Assembly (NCBI GenBank): GCA_026390135.1
Contig: JAPLGN010000046.1
Location: forward strand, 1 to 64,000
Direction: 5' to 3'
DNA: 64,000 bases
From: Campylobacterales bacterium
GTDB taxonomy: Bacteria > Campylobacterota > Campylobacteria > Campylobacterales > Sulfurimonadaceae
In this document: piece after piece, positions 1-9,782 of the stretch
Position numbering within the stretch: position 1 is the stretch's first letter
Layout: every line of letters begins with the position of its first letter
The notes under the pieces: model-generated
The model's input: the letters and a program-made list of their open reading frames with translations, nothing else
Database searches by the model: none
Told to the model about the DNA's origin: nothing
Program-made: the position numbers and the translations under genes

Positions 1-189
1 GCATGCCCCATCCAATCCATTGATATTCTCAATGAAGTTACCACTATGGTAAGTTTCTGCCAATCTGCTCTACGTGCGCCGTATCTCGAAGAGGAAGCTA
101 AAGACGGATTTCATATTACACTTGACTGCATTAACCAAAAGATCGAAAACGCCATACAAATCATCTCGGATCATATTAAAGCCTCCTAA
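1..189 (+). CDS. C-terminal part of a short prophage protein of unknown function (truncated by window start)
   Basis: Open frame 1 from base 1 to TAA at 187-189 (ACPIQSIDILNEVTTMVSFCQSALRAPYLEEEAKDGFHITLDCINQKIENAIQIISDHIKAS*); not in the ORF track. Confidence 0.5.
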   Translation, partial: ACPIQSIDILNEVTTMVSFCQSALRAPYLEEEAKDGFHITLDCINQKIENAIQIISDHIKAS

Positions 190-205
190 ACAATCGGGGG
201 CTTTT
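178..205 (+). terminator. Candidate intrinsic terminator
   Basis: aaagcctcc / gggggcttt stem (9 bp, one G-T wobble), 9-nt loop, short T run; overlaps the end of the preceding ORF. Confidence 0.45.
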
Positions 206-245
206 CGTGCTCCTTCATTGTTTAACTCTGCGTAAAACTTAAACA

Positions 246-800
246 CTACCTCACCGCTTCTTCCAGCTTACTATCCACATAACTCAAAATAGCCGTTCTC
301 AAGCTCGGTTCTAAATTTCCGCTTTTATCAATCGGCATGAACGGTCGAGCGGGAATCTTCACTTTTCGTCCTCTTCCTGCCATACCTCCAAACTGGTGGA
401 TAGCGGCATACTTTAAATTTGTCCCCACCGTAACACTGTCATTTGATACCTTAAAAATATTTCCATCTGATCCAATACGTGTAATTGAATTACGCAAATG
501 ACGCGACTTCTGCAATATCATCCTATCCGCAATATACTTCTCAAATCCTCGTGATGTCTTTCCGTTTTTTAGATGCGTCCCTTTTGACTTACTTTTTCCC
601 ATATTCGTATATCCCAAACGTAGCGTCGTACGACTGAGCTGTATCCATTTTGGTTTACCCTCTGCCTCAAATGTTTCATCAATATCATTGAGAATCATAT
701 TCCCTATCTCAGCCATGATCGGGCGCATGTGTTCAACTTTTACTTGTAAAGCCGAGAGCTTGGTTTGTATAGCTTCGACTCCGATTACTTCGATCGGCAT
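246..800 (-). CDS. Mu gpG-like phage virion morphogenesis protein
   Basis: Sequence and position typical of the Mu G / Phage_tail_S family, next to the gpF-like gene. Confidence 0.8.
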   Translation of the reverse strand: MPIEVIGVEAIQTKLSALQVKVEHMRPIMAEIGNMILNDIDETFEAEGKPKWIQLSRTTLRLGYTNMGKSKSKGTHLKNGKTSRGFEKYIADRMILQKSRHLRNSITRIGSDGNIFKVSNDSVTVGTNLKYAAIHQFGGMAGRGRKVKIPARPFMPIDKSGNLEPSLRTAILSYVDSKLEEAVR

Positions 801-906
801 AATGGCTCCTTGAACATGTTTAACTTTTGTGCTAGAATTGAAACTGTAGAAAGAATGGGACTGTTTAGAATAGGCAATGCAAGCTCCGCCATGCAGGACT
901 CAGTCT

Positions 907-2097
907 CTAATCTTGCTTTAATTCTTTCTGCCATACAAGCTTCTGTGATCTCTTCGTCTCTACCGCTCCCTGACTATCAATAACATATAAACTTAGCCCC
1001 TGCGTTTTATCCTTCAGATATTCAAATAATGCAATTATTGCTTTCTTTTTACCTTTGTCATCCGTAAAATACCGTAAAAACTTTTTAACAATCCGCTCTT
1101 TTGGATTAGGATATTTATCGCTTTCAATCCGTCTCTCTTCCGCTGCAATCCAAATCTCATCAGGCTCCATAATCGTTTTGGCAAACTCATCCATGTATAG
1201 CCCTCGATCTTTTGTACCAAGCTTACTCCATCCACCAATACCGTGGAATAACTCATCATCAATTAATGTCGGATCACCTATCTTATCGATGTAAACCGTC
1301 CCTGCTGTGACACCAAGATCATCATAGAATTTTTGTTTTAGTTCATTTGAGGTCAAACCTGCATAATCATTATTTGGAGTGAGCTTAGGTAGTTGCAATA
1401 GGCTTTGGTCTAAATCAATTTTAGTAAGTTTCCCAACACGGCTCCCGGCTCCTACGTTATACGCCCAATCGGGTGATGCGATGTTTTCATGTGATGCCTC
1501 AGATATATCCCACCCTTTTGTCTGAAGCTCATCTATGCGGTAAGCTCTGACTTTGCACCGACAGTTCCATGCATTTGGAGGATAGTTTATATGCCACCAT
1601 GGATCATCACGATGAAGGATAATCCCATTTTTAGCTGCATGCCCTGGGCGAGATCTACCATCAAGTACCGCACTGTATCTCCAGTATACAGAATCACTTA
1701 GACTCATCATCTGCTTATAGCGCCCTACACTGTAGCTAACACGCATGTTAGTATCAAAAATAGTACGAAGACGTCGTGACCCTACATAAATATCTTTTGC
1801 TTCTTTAGTTATAGGATTTATAACAGTAGTCTCTCCCCACCAACCATATTTTTTTAATGTCGGTGCGAGTTCTTTTTTCCAAGCTTCAAAGGGCTGTCCC
1901 TCTTTTTGAGCTTTGATAATACTATCATGGAGGTCACTTAATAAATCAAGGCGGGTTACCTTGGCAACGGTGAAAGAGGTATGATGAGCTTCATGCATAA
2001 TCTCTTCATAGTTGAACCCGAGCTTTAAACCTTTGCCCCCAAGATAGTCAATAGCATCTTTGGGCGGTAGATTAAAATCAAAGCTGATCGGAGGCAA
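907..2097 (-). CDS. Mu gpF-like head morphogenesis (minor head) protein with C-terminal extension
   Basis: DGRSRPGHAAKNG...WWHINYPPNAWNCRCKVRAY is characteristic of the Mu F/SPP1 gp7 family; C-terminal ~115 aa look like a separate domain. Confidence 0.85.
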   Translation of the reverse strand: MPPISFDFNLPPKDAIDYLGGKGLKLGFNYEEIMHEAHHTSFTVAKVTRLDLLSDLHDSIIKAQKEGQPFEAWKKELAPTLKKYGWWGETTVINPITKEAKDIYVGSRRLRTIFDTNMRVSYSVGRYKQMMSLSDSVYWRYSAVLDGRSRPGHAAKNGIILHRDDPWWHINYPPNAWNCRCKVRAYRIDELQTKGWDISEASHENIASPDWAYNVGAGSRVGKLTKIDLDQSLLQLPKLTPNNDYAGLTSNELKQKFYDDLGVTAGTVYIDKIGDPTLIDDELFHGIGGWSKLGTKDRGLYMDEFAKTIMEPDEIWIAAEERRIESDKYPNPKERIVKKFLRYFTDDKGKKKAIIALFEYLKDKTQGLSLYVIDSQGAVETKRSQKLVWQKELKQD

Positions 2098-3526
2098 TCT
2101 CAGCTCCTCCGAGAATCATACTGTTAGCGGTCATTTTGTCCATCGTTTGTGAGAGTATAGGTAAATCGAAGGTAGGATACGCTCCTAGTATCGCATCAAT
2201 TGCCTCTTCGTAGGTAGATGCACTTTCCAATATCTTCATAACTGAAGAAAGAATCTCCTGCTCTGATGAGCGAGTATCAAGAACTTTACTTTGAGAATCT
2301 AATACGTCGGCAGGCTTTAGTTGCAGTGGAGCTTCTGAGAAGTTTTGTACTACAGGTGGCGTTTGTGGCTGGACAGTATCGATAACCTCAATATCTCCCT
2401 CCTCGAATCCGTAGGCTTTCATATAGTAACTCTTTGTGAACTTAACCCCCGTTTTTGTCAACGTCTCATCACGTTTAGCTAAGGCTTCATCAACGTCTTC
2501 TTCTTCATAGAGGGTAAAGGTTGGAGCTGTTCCACTAAAATTAAGCTCCCATATCCATCCGATTAGCTCGTTGATCGTCCCCTGAACTAGATGCGTATCC
2601 TCAACAATCAGGTCACCTCGTACCTCTTGGTGGGTTTGGCTTGCGGCATAGCTCCCAGTTTTACCGACTTCAGTTGTAAGGGTTTGTCCCAGTACCGCTT
2701 TGGAAATCTCAGAGTTAAAGAACGTTGCCATCTTTTCATAGATATCACCGCTAGATGCTTTACCAGCTGCCTCTTTGATCTCAATACTAGCATCATCCGG
2801 GATAACGGCAATTGCATCTTGGATCATTGCTTCCATATTGTCAGCAAGAGCTTCTGTCTCTTCTTTAGAAGTCCCTCGAGGAGTTTTTCCAATCATAAAC
2901 GGCATTCCGTATTTTTCAGCAAACGTTACCCAAAACTTGATGCCGCCTTTTTTAAAGACTACCGGCCAGAAACATCGAGAGAGGATCTTTTCGCCATAGG
3001 GGTTTTCATACGAGGCTTGATTGCGGGAAAGTAAAAACTTATAGGGCGGTACTAGTTCACCCATTGGAGCCTTACGCGACTTGATCAATAGCTCTCCGGA
3101 TGAGTTAAAGGCAAACCACTCTTTAGGTTTAGATACGACTTTAAGCGGAAGGATAAGACCGTCACGATGTTCCCATACGACCTCCATAACCGAATAACCG
3201 TAAAAGTTAGCGTCGAGAATAGAGCCCATCAATTCAAAAGGGATAACTTTTGTTTTAAAGAGATCCTCGATAATCTTGCTTTGTCGTGTCTTTGCGCTCC
3301 CTCGATCGATTGCCCACTCTTTTGAACGAACACCCGCACGGCGTGATCCCATAACAGAGAACAGATGGCTGTCGCTGGTGAGCTCTTTATAGACACTTAT
3401 CGATTTACCCTGTTTTCGTAAAACGGGATCAGGATCGGGAAGGATATTTAAAAAATTGGTAAATCCGGCTACGTTTTGATGGACAGCCAGTTCATTTAAA
3501 AGATCAGTAGTATTTTTCTTTGCCAT
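2078..3526 (-). CDS. Mu gp29-like portal protein (DUF935)
   Basis: Recognisable DUF935 features (LPDPDPVLRKQGKSISVYKEL...SRRAGVRSKEWAI); gene order 28-29-F. Confidence 0.87.
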   Translation of the reverse strand: MAKKNTTDLLNELAVHQNVAGFTNFLNILPDPDPVLRKQGKSISVYKELTSDSHLFSVMGSRRAGVRSKEWAIDRGSAKTRQSKIIEDLFKTKVIPFELMGSILDANFYGYSVMEVVWEHRDGLILPLKVVSKPKEWFAFNSSGELLIKSRKAPMGELVPPYKFLLSRNQASYENPYGEKILSRCFWPVVFKKGGIKFWVTFAEKYGMPFMIGKTPRGTSKEETEALADNMEAMIQDAIAVIPDDASIEIKEAAGKASSGDIYEKMATFFNSEISKAVLGQTLTTEVGKTGSYAASQTHQEVRGDLIVEDTHLVQGTINELIGWIWELNFSGTAPTFTLYEEEDVDEALAKRDETLTKTGVKFTKSYYMKAYGFEEGDIEVIDTVQPQTPPVVQNFSEAPLQLKPADVLDSQSKVLDTRSSEQEILSSVMKILESASTYEEAIDAILGAYPTFDLPILSQTMDKMTANSMILGGAEIASDQL

Positions 3527-3647
3527 ATTATCTCCTATACGTCGTGTATGGTGTTTAACTTATGTTTAACTCTTACGATAAATGTTTTTCCGATACTTTC
3601 CCTATCTAAACAATAAAATGTCTTGTAGTGGCTTATATGATCGTTTT

Positions 3648-5060
3648 TCATTCATAGCCTTTCATCATGCTGCTCGATTGTCTTCTTGAGCGTGAAGCAA
3701 CATGTATTTCTCCATCACCGCTATCGGCCGCATGAGCACATAATGCGAGAGCGATTCCTCGGTCTCCGTGTCCATCGGTATTGCTCTTCTCTACATCAAA
3801 GCGAATATTTCCTGCGGCTGTTGTCGTTTTTCGGAAGGAATGGAGATCACCACGGGTTGCTTTATCTGCGGGGATAGTAATCGCGGTATCTTCCATTTGT
3901 TCTAACAGCGTGTGCATTAAAACGGATTTGAGCGGTGCCGTGATCATAATCGCTTCGACACGTGAACTTCCAAATTTATCCTGGGCGTTTTCAGCCAACT
4001 GCATACCAAGCCCTGTTGCATCCAAAGCAGCACGTCTCATATTAGGAAGACCCAAGTGGCGATATAAAATTTCTTCTTGTTTTCTAAACGGCGTTTTTTC
4101 CAGTATCACGACACGGACGGTTTCAAGGATATGACCCAGTTTGCGAGAAAGCCATAGAACCGATAAATCTTTTTTACGACCGACGTCGTAGCCTAGATAG
4201 AGTTCACCCTCTGAAGTATCAATGGAGTATCCGGGTTTTGTCATAGTCATAATCGTCCACTTCTTACCCTTATACGTTCCCGTATCGGTATCACTTACAA
4301 ATGCTTCCTGCTCACAGGAGTGGATCAGTTCATAGGATAAAAATGCCGTTGCTTCATCTACGGGTGTACACATATATTCTTGCTGCCATGTATCTTCATC
4401 ACCGACATTGGCATGTTCTTCATCAAGCCATGCCATGCGCTCATCTTGCGTGAGTACTCTTCCCATGATCTTATCGGCAAGACCCTCGTTGACCGCAAGC
4501 TCAATATCCGTAGTGTGGAGTGACCAATTTAAAAGCCCTTTTTTAACATCATCTACAAACTTGAAATACTTATTCCCCTTCCCGTTATAGGTGGAGAGTA
4601 TCCGAAGAGGAAAGCCCCATGTGATAGCGGGTCGTGCTGCTTTCCACATAGCAGCTTGATCTTTATGGAATGCATACTCATCAAGAATGACTTTCCCCCC
4701 TTTAGAACGGAACTGTGTTGGATTAGAGCTAAGAGCATTGATGCGGGTACCGTTGACGAATTGGATGGAGAATGCTTTGATGTCTTTATCACTGTCAATG
4801 ATAATCTCGCCCAGTGCTTTGGCTGCAATATTAAGAGCTTTAGCCCATAACTCGCAATATAAAATATACTCTCTAGCTGCCGTTTCATCCGCTGATGAAA
4901 ACCAAACAGCCGGAACTTTTTTAGCAGCACAATCACGTACATCTTCATACGCTTGAACGTAGGTTGCACCAATACGACGCGATTTTTCCCAAATCTTGAT
5001 ACGGCTGTCATCTTTGAGCCATCGTTGCTGATAAGGGAGAAAGTATTTATTAGGATTCAT
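3648..5060 (-). CDS. Mu gp28-like terminase large subunit
   Basis: FLPYQQRWLKDDSRIKIWEKSRRIGATYVQAYE, VILDEYAFHKD, YLGYDVGRKKDLSVLW motifs. Confidence 0.88.
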   Translation of the reverse strand: MNPNKYFLPYQQRWLKDDSRIKIWEKSRRIGATYVQAYEDVRDCAAKKVPAVWFSSADETAAREYILYCELWAKALNIAAKALGEIIIDSDKDIKAFSIQFVNGTRINALSSNPTQFRSKGGKVILDEYAFHKDQAAMWKAARPAITWGFPLRILSTYNGKGNKYFKFVDDVKKGLLNWSLHTTDIELAVNEGLADKIMGRVLTQDERMAWLDEEHANVGDEDTWQQEYMCTPVDEATAFLSYELIHSCEQEAFVSDTDTGTYKGKKWTIMTMTKPGYSIDTSEGELYLGYDVGRKKDLSVLWLSRKLGHILETVRVVILEKTPFRKQEEILYRHLGLPNMRRAALDATGLGMQLAENAQDKFGSSRVEAIMITAPLKSVLMHTLLEQMEDTAITIPADKATRGDLHSFRKTTTAAGNIRFDVEKSNTDGHGDRGIALALCAHAADSGDGEIHVASRSRRQSSSMMKGYE

Positions 5061-5063
5061 TTA

Positions 5064-5483
5064 TTAATGTCCGAATACTTCGCTCTCAATGAGACGCAGT
5101 ACCTCTTCATTGATTCCACCGGAGCCTTTTTTCTCATCCTCTTTTTCTTTGCTAGAGATAACGTCCTCATACTCTTTTACATTTTTAAGACGACCTACGA
5201 GATTATTAAAAGCAAACATCCGTCCCGGATCAATCTTATTGCCATCATCCAGATCAGCAGAAATAGAACGCATCAGCTTACGAGTGAAATCATAGAGCTC
5301 TTCATGAAAAGCTTGTTTACCGGCTAAATGGTTACGGCGTTTATTTTCCCAATCGCCCTCTTCTTTCCAGTTAGAAACGGTCTTTTCATGGATGCGCAGG
5401 CGTGAGGCAATCTCACCAAGAGTGCAGTGGTCAATAACATAAAGTCGTTCGGCATCGGCAAAGAGAAACTGTTTTTTAGCCAA
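5064..5483 (-). CDS. DUF1804/Mu gp27-like terminase small subunit
   Basis: HTH-like N-terminus (CTLGEIASRLRIHEKTVSNWKEEGDW) immediately upstream of the terminase large subunit. Confidence 0.75.
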   Translation of the reverse strand: MAKKQFLFADAERLYVIDHCTLGEIASRLRIHEKTVSNWKEEGDWENKRRNHLAGKQAFHEELYDFTRKLMRSISADLDDGNKIDPGRMFAFNNLVGRLKNVKEYEDVISSKEKEDEKKGSGGINEEVLRLIESEVFGH

Positions 5484-5751
5484 GGTATGCCTCCAGACGC
5501 TTAAGCTGTTCCGTGGTAGTTTTGATCTGAGTTACACATTCGTGAAGGAGTCGAGCTGAAATAGAAAGCTGTTCAGATTTGATATGAGTCATATCGTTTT
5601 CATACGGATCAGCGAGGGAGCGAATTTGGATGATTAGACCGGAAGCTTCAAGTTCTTTTTGCTGAAGGATTTGGCGTAGTTCGGTAATTCTACCTTTGAG
5701 TTGAAGGATTTCTTGTCTCATATTTTTAAATCTCCTCGAACAACCGGACAT
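5476..5751 (-). CDS. Small coiled-coil phage protein, function unknown
   Basis: ORF overlapping neighbours in the same operon; a start at MRQEIL is more likely than the longest ORF start. Confidence 0.5.
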   Translation of the reverse strand: MSGCSRRFKNMRQEILQLKGRITELRQILQQKELEASGLIIQIRSLADPYENDMTHIKSEQLSISARLLHECVTQIKTTTEQLKRLEAYLG

Positions 5752-6113
5752 TGATGATGGGTATCGATTTTGTGTTCCATACGTGCCATGATCCCGGTAT
5801 TACATTGATTGGTCTCAAGCATATCTTTTAGCAGTTCATAACTGCGTTCTTCACGCTTGCTTTGCTCATTCATGATTCTATTGAAGGCATCTAACTGCAT
5901 TTGAAAGTTTCGTTGTTCTTTTGATGCTTGTTCTTCAAATGTTATTTTTATCATCTCTGCCATACGCTCATTGGATGCGACAATACTTTTATTGACGATA
6001 TACCATGCGATAAAGAATAAACCACCGACTCCTGCTACGCTCCATACCCCTTTAATAACTTCTAAATCTCCCACGCCCGTCCTTTTTTTAAAATATTGCA
6101 ATTGTCGCTTCAT
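5718..6113 (-). CDS. Single-TM phage protein (DUF2730-like position)
   Basis: One predicted TM (VAGVGGLFFIAWYIV) plus coiled coil; first gene of the minus-strand packaging operon. Confidence 0.5.
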   Translation of the reverse strand: MKRQLQYFKKRTGVGDLEVIKGVWSVAGVGGLFFIAWYIVNKSIVASNERMAEMIKITFEEQASKEQRNFQMQLDAFNRIMNEQSKREERSYELLKDMLETNQCNTGIMARMEHKIDTHHQCPVVRGDLKI

Positions 6114-6243
6114 GCGTCGGAAGTGTCTATATGAAAGCCTTTTGGAAACTTTTTTAGAAGCGGTTGGGGAGCGGTTATTCTATTTTATGGGGTGCCATGA
6201 ATCCTACAATGCGACTGACAAAACGAATAAACATGAAGGAGAA

Positions 6244-7197
6244 ATGATGGAACACTGGATCGAACTGTTTCGCGCTGGTACTCATACCGACTCTTCAGGA
6301 AAAACGCAAAACTGGAGTGAGCAGGATCTGGACACAATTGTTTCCAAATATGATCCGTCAACCCATGAAGCGCCTGTTGTCATCGGTCATCCAAAAGATA
6401 ATGCTCCGGCATACGCCTGGGTCGAATCTCTCAAACGTGAGGGAACATCACTTTGGGGTAAATTCAAGCAGGTACTTCCTGAATTTGCAGAAGCAGTAGC
6501 ACAGGGCAGTTATAAAAAACGCTCGATTGCACTTTATCCGGATATGACGCTTCGCCATGTTGGATTTTTAGGTGCACAAGCCCCGGCTATCAAAGGTCTT
6601 GAAGATATTGCCTTTAAATCCGGTGAAGAGTGCATCATGATTGAGTTTAGCGAAAGTACTGAGGGAGGTGATGATAAAGATGAACAAATCAAAGCATTGC
6701 AAGCGCAGCTCAAAGCGTCACAGCAAAATGAAGCATCACTTGAGACTAAGTTCTCTGAAGCGCAAACTACTGCTATTACGCAAGAAGACGCTCGTAAAAA
6801 GCTCGAATCCGAACTTGATACCATACGAAATGAAACACGCTCTAAAGAGCGAGAGCTCTACATCGATACTCTCATCGCCCAGGGCAAACTTACTCCAGCG
6901 ATGCGCCAGATGGCTATTGACGTAGTATCGATCTGTGACTCAGTGGGTATGTACACGTTTTCCGAGGGTGATGCACCTGCAACCCAAAAAGTTGAATCTT
7001 TTCTATCGGCACTTCCTACGGTCGTTACGTTTGGGGAGATGGATGATCCGGGGGCAGGTATCAATGTGGATCTAAGTGATCCAAAGGTGATCGCAGCAAA
7101 AGCGATCGAATTCCAAGAGAGCAAAGCTAAAGAGGGTATCACTATTTCTACCGCTCAAGCTGTAGCTCATACCATGAAAGGAGCCTCCAATGGCTAG
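6244..7197 (+). CDS. Mu gpI-like protease/scaffold protein
   Basis: MMEHWIELFRAGTHTDSSGKTQNWSEQDLDTIVSKYDPSTHEAPVVIGHPKDNAPAYAWV is typical; start re-assigned from track start 5971 to ATG 6244 after GGAG SD. Confidence 0.82.
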   Translation: MMEHWIELFRAGTHTDSSGKTQNWSEQDLDTIVSKYDPSTHEAPVVIGHPKDNAPAYAWVESLKREGTSLWGKFKQVLPEFAEAVAQGSYKKRSIALYPDMTLRHVGFLGAQAPAIKGLEDIAFKSGEECIMIEFSESTEGGDDKDEQIKALQAQLKASQQNEASLETKFSEAQTTAITQEDARKKLESELDTIRNETRSKERELYIDTLIAQGKLTPAMRQMAIDVVSICDSVGMYTFSEGDAPATQKVESFLSALPTVVTFGEMDDPGAGINVDLSDPKVIAAKAIEFQESKAKEGITISTAQAVAHTMKGASNG

Positions 7198-7549
7198 ACC
7201 TGATCTTATTGTAAGCTTTATTGCAGGTGCTTTAATCGCAGCTCATCGAATCGTTGTTTTTGGAAGCGATGACAATACCGTTGTTACTGCATCAGCAGCA
7301 ACCGGTTCTCTAATCGGAATCTCTGATTTAGGTGCAGATGCTGCAGGTGATCGACTTGATGTCATTTTAGATGATATTGCCGAGGTAGAGTACGGAGGTA
7401 CTGTAACACGAGGCGACTTGATTACCTCAGATGCTAGTGGAAAAGCCATTACGGCGACAGTTGCCGGAAGCCGTACTATTGGTTTTGCTATGGTATCCGG
7501 TGTTACCGGTGATATCGGATCGATTAATATCGTTCCATCAAAAATTTAA
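7190..7549 (+). CDS. Capsid decoration/cement-like protein (DUF2190-like)
   Basis: Between protease/scaffold and major capsid; beta-rich sequence with GxLITSDASGKA pattern. Confidence 0.6.
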   Translation: MARPDLIVSFIAGALIAAHRIVVFGSDDNTVVTASAATGSLIGISDLGADAAGDRLDVILDDIAEVEYGGTVTRGDLITSDASGKAITATVAGSRTIGFAMVSGVTGDIGSINIVPSKI

Positions 7550-7561
7550 TAAGGATCTACT

Positions 7562-8491
7562 ATGGGACAAAAAACACCTTTTATTATTACCCCTGAGCTG
7601 ACGGCGATTGCAATCGCTTACAAGAACAAGGCGATGATCGCCGATAAAGTATTGCCTCGTGTTCATGTCGGAACACGTTCATTCAAATTTACAGCTTATC
7701 CAATTGGCGAGAGCTTTACTGTCCCGGATACAAAAGTAGGACGTAAATCAAAACCGAACAAGGTAGAGTTTTCAGCAACTGAGCAAACGGCATCGGTAGA
7801 TGATTATGCGCTCGATGATGATATCCCTAATGATGATATTCTAACAGCACCGGCGAACTATGACCCAAAAGGTAATGCAGTTATGCAAATTACCAATCTA
7901 ATCGAGTTGGATCGTGAAGTACGTGCAGCTAATCTTGTATTTAATCCTGCTAACTATGGTTCGGATAAAAAGATTATCCTATCTGGATCAAGCCAGTTTT
8001 CAGACCCTACATCTGACCCGATAAAAATTATTATGGATGCCCTTGATGCAATGCTCATGCGCCCTAATGTTATGACAATCGGTCGTGCCGCATTCAGTGC
8101 ACTAATCCGCCATCCAAAAATCGTTAAAGCGATCTTGGGCAATGCAGGTGATAGCGGTATTGCCCGTCGTGAAGATATCGCAGCACTTTTCGAACTTGAA
8201 GAGATTGCTGTTGGAGAAAGCTTCGTCAATACGGCACGCAAAGGTCAAGCCGTCAATATGCAGCGCGTATGGGGTAAACATATCTCCTTGATCTATCGTG
8301 ATGTACTGGCAAATAATCAAAGTGGAACCACATTTGGATTCACAGCGCAATACGGTGACCGTGTCGGTATGGAATTGCCTGATGCGGATATCGGTATGCG
8401 CGGAGGCATCACGGTTCGTTCAGGTGAGTCGGTAAAAGAATTGATTACTGCTCCGGATCTTGGATACTTCATCCAAAACGTCATTGCATAA
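7562..8491 (+). CDS. Major capsid protein
   Basis: 309 aa, position after scaffold and decoration protein; capsid-like composition. Confidence 0.72.
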   Translation: MGQKTPFIITPELTAIAIAYKNKAMIADKVLPRVHVGTRSFKFTAYPIGESFTVPDTKVGRKSKPNKVEFSATEQTASVDDYALDDDIPNDDILTAPANYDPKGNAVMQITNLIELDREVRAANLVFNPANYGSDKKIILSGSSQFSDPTSDPIKIIMDALDAMLMRPNVMTIGRAAFSALIRHPKIVKAILGNAGDSGIARREDIAALFELEEIAVGESFVNTARKGQAVNMQRVWGKHISLIYRDVLANNQSGTTFGFTAQYGDRVGMELPDADIGMRGGITVRSGESVKELITAPDLGYFIQNVIA

Positions 8492-8501
8492 GGAGCTATG
8501 A

Positions 8502-8789
8502 ATGAAAACGAAAATTTTACTGGTCGCGCTTACTGCGGTCATGCATAATGGTATCACTTACACTCCAGAGGGTAATAATACATTTGAATGTGATGAACAA
8601 GAATCTAAGTTTCTGATTGAAGCCGGTGCGGCTCAAATCGTACAGGAAGATGATCCTCTCTTATCTATGACGGTGGCAGAGCTTAAACAGCTGGCTGTTG
8701 ATCGTGGAGTAACACTCTTAGATGGTGTAACAAAAAAAGCAGACATCATCGCTTTTCTAAATACCCCAGAGGGGCATGGTAACACTTAA
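8502..8789 (+). CDS. Small phage structural protein with C-terminal HeH/SAP-like helix motif
   Basis: LLSMTVAELKQLAVDRGVTLLDGVTKKADIIAFL; position equivalent to Mu gp35. Confidence 0.5.
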   Translation: MKTKILLVALTAVMHNGITYTPEGNNTFECDEQESKFLIEAGAAQIVQEDDPLLSMTVAELKQLAVDRGVTLLDGVTKKADIIAFLNTPEGHGNT

Positions 8790-9214
8790 TGTCGTATTGC
8801 ACTCTACAAGATATTACATCAACGATTACATCTGAAGATGTGCTGCAGCTCACTGACGATAATGGTACCGGCATTGTCGATACCGATAAAGTTAATGAGA
8901 CGATAGCCAAAGCAGACGGTTTAATCTTGGCGTTTATCGGGGGTGATGTACTTAATCCGGTTCCAGAGCTCATTCGACAAATTAGTGTTGAGCTATCAAT
9001 CTACCATCTTTTTAAACGCCGATTCGCTGCCAATATGCCTGACTCAATTGAAAAAGGATATTCGCATGCGATGGATTTACTTAAACAAATCCAGAGCGGA
9101 AAATTATCGATAGGTACTGTTGCTACAGAGCAAACAGCACCATCACGGCATTATAAAACCAATAAGGCATCAGATGATCGTCTCTTTGGAAGATCAAGAT
9201 TGAGTAGTTACTAA
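8789..9214 (+). CDS. Mu gp36-like head-tail connector (DUF1320)
   Basis: MSYCTLQDITSTITSEDVLQLTDD...IAKADGLILAFIGGD pattern. Confidence 0.75.
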   Translation: MSYCTLQDITSTITSEDVLQLTDDNGTGIVDTDKVNETIAKADGLILAFIGGDVLNPVPELIRQISVELSIYHLFKRRFAANMPDSIEKGYSHAMDLLKQIQSGKLSIGTVATEQTAPSRHYKTNKASDDRLFGRSRLSSY

Positions 9215-9570
9215 TGAGTATTGGTACGGCCAAAGCAAAAATACTAAGTGCTTTACCAGGTATGAAAATTGATTGTATCGACGATACGACTACGATTCAT
9301 CCCGAGGGGTTACTTCTCTCTTTTGAAGGGATGGATAAAGAAGGTTTTGCAAAGAATGGATACCTATTCGGTCTTTATGTATCCAAAAAAATACTCAATA
9401 AAAATACTGCATCAATCTATTCAATACTTGATGACATTGATGAAAAGATTTTAATAGAGGCTCGAAAGGGACCGTATGGAGATGAAATATCGCTTCGATC
9501 AATACGTCCTGTTGGATTTGATAACGGGATTTTAGAATACCGGCTCGAGATACGAGTCGTAGAAATTTAA
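9214..9570 (+). CDS. Mu gp37-like protein (DUF1834)
   Basis: Position directly after DUF1320 gene, overlapping stop/start. Confidence 0.55.
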   Translation: MSIGTAKAKILSALPGMKIDCIDDTTTIHPEGLLLSFEGMDKEGFAKNGYLFGLYVSKKILNKNTASIYSILDDIDEKILIEARKGPYGDEISLRSIRPVGFDNGILEYRLEIRVVEI

Positions 9571-9581
9571 AGGGGTACGCC

Positions 9582-9782
9582 ATGGCAAAAATACCGGCAG
9601 ATCAACAACCAAAAGTTACTCTTATCATCGACGAGGCAACTGTCCTAGTTCACGATGGTATTGAGCACAGTGGAACGGTAACAGTTTCACAAACTGTAGC
9701 CGATGAGCTACTTAAAAGCGATCGTGCAACGGTCGTAACAATTACAGAGGAGATTACCGATGGCACTACAGGAAACGCTTAA
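9582..9782 (+). CDS. Hypothetical phage tail-associated protein
   Basis: 66-aa ORF with SD, overlaps the tail tube start. Confidence 0.45.
   Translation: MAKIPADQQPKVTLIIDEATVLVHDGIEHSGTVTVSQTVADELLKSDRATVVTITEEITDGTTGNA

Noticed and set aside
2591-3034. 147-aa plus-strand ORF opposite the portal gene
   Set aside because: Cys/Phe-rich antisense artefact with no RBS or recognisable motif
5971-6243. N-terminal extension of the gpI-like ORF called by the track
   Set aside because: Overlaps the divergent minus-strand gene; the conserved start (MMEHWIELFRAG) at 6244 has an SD
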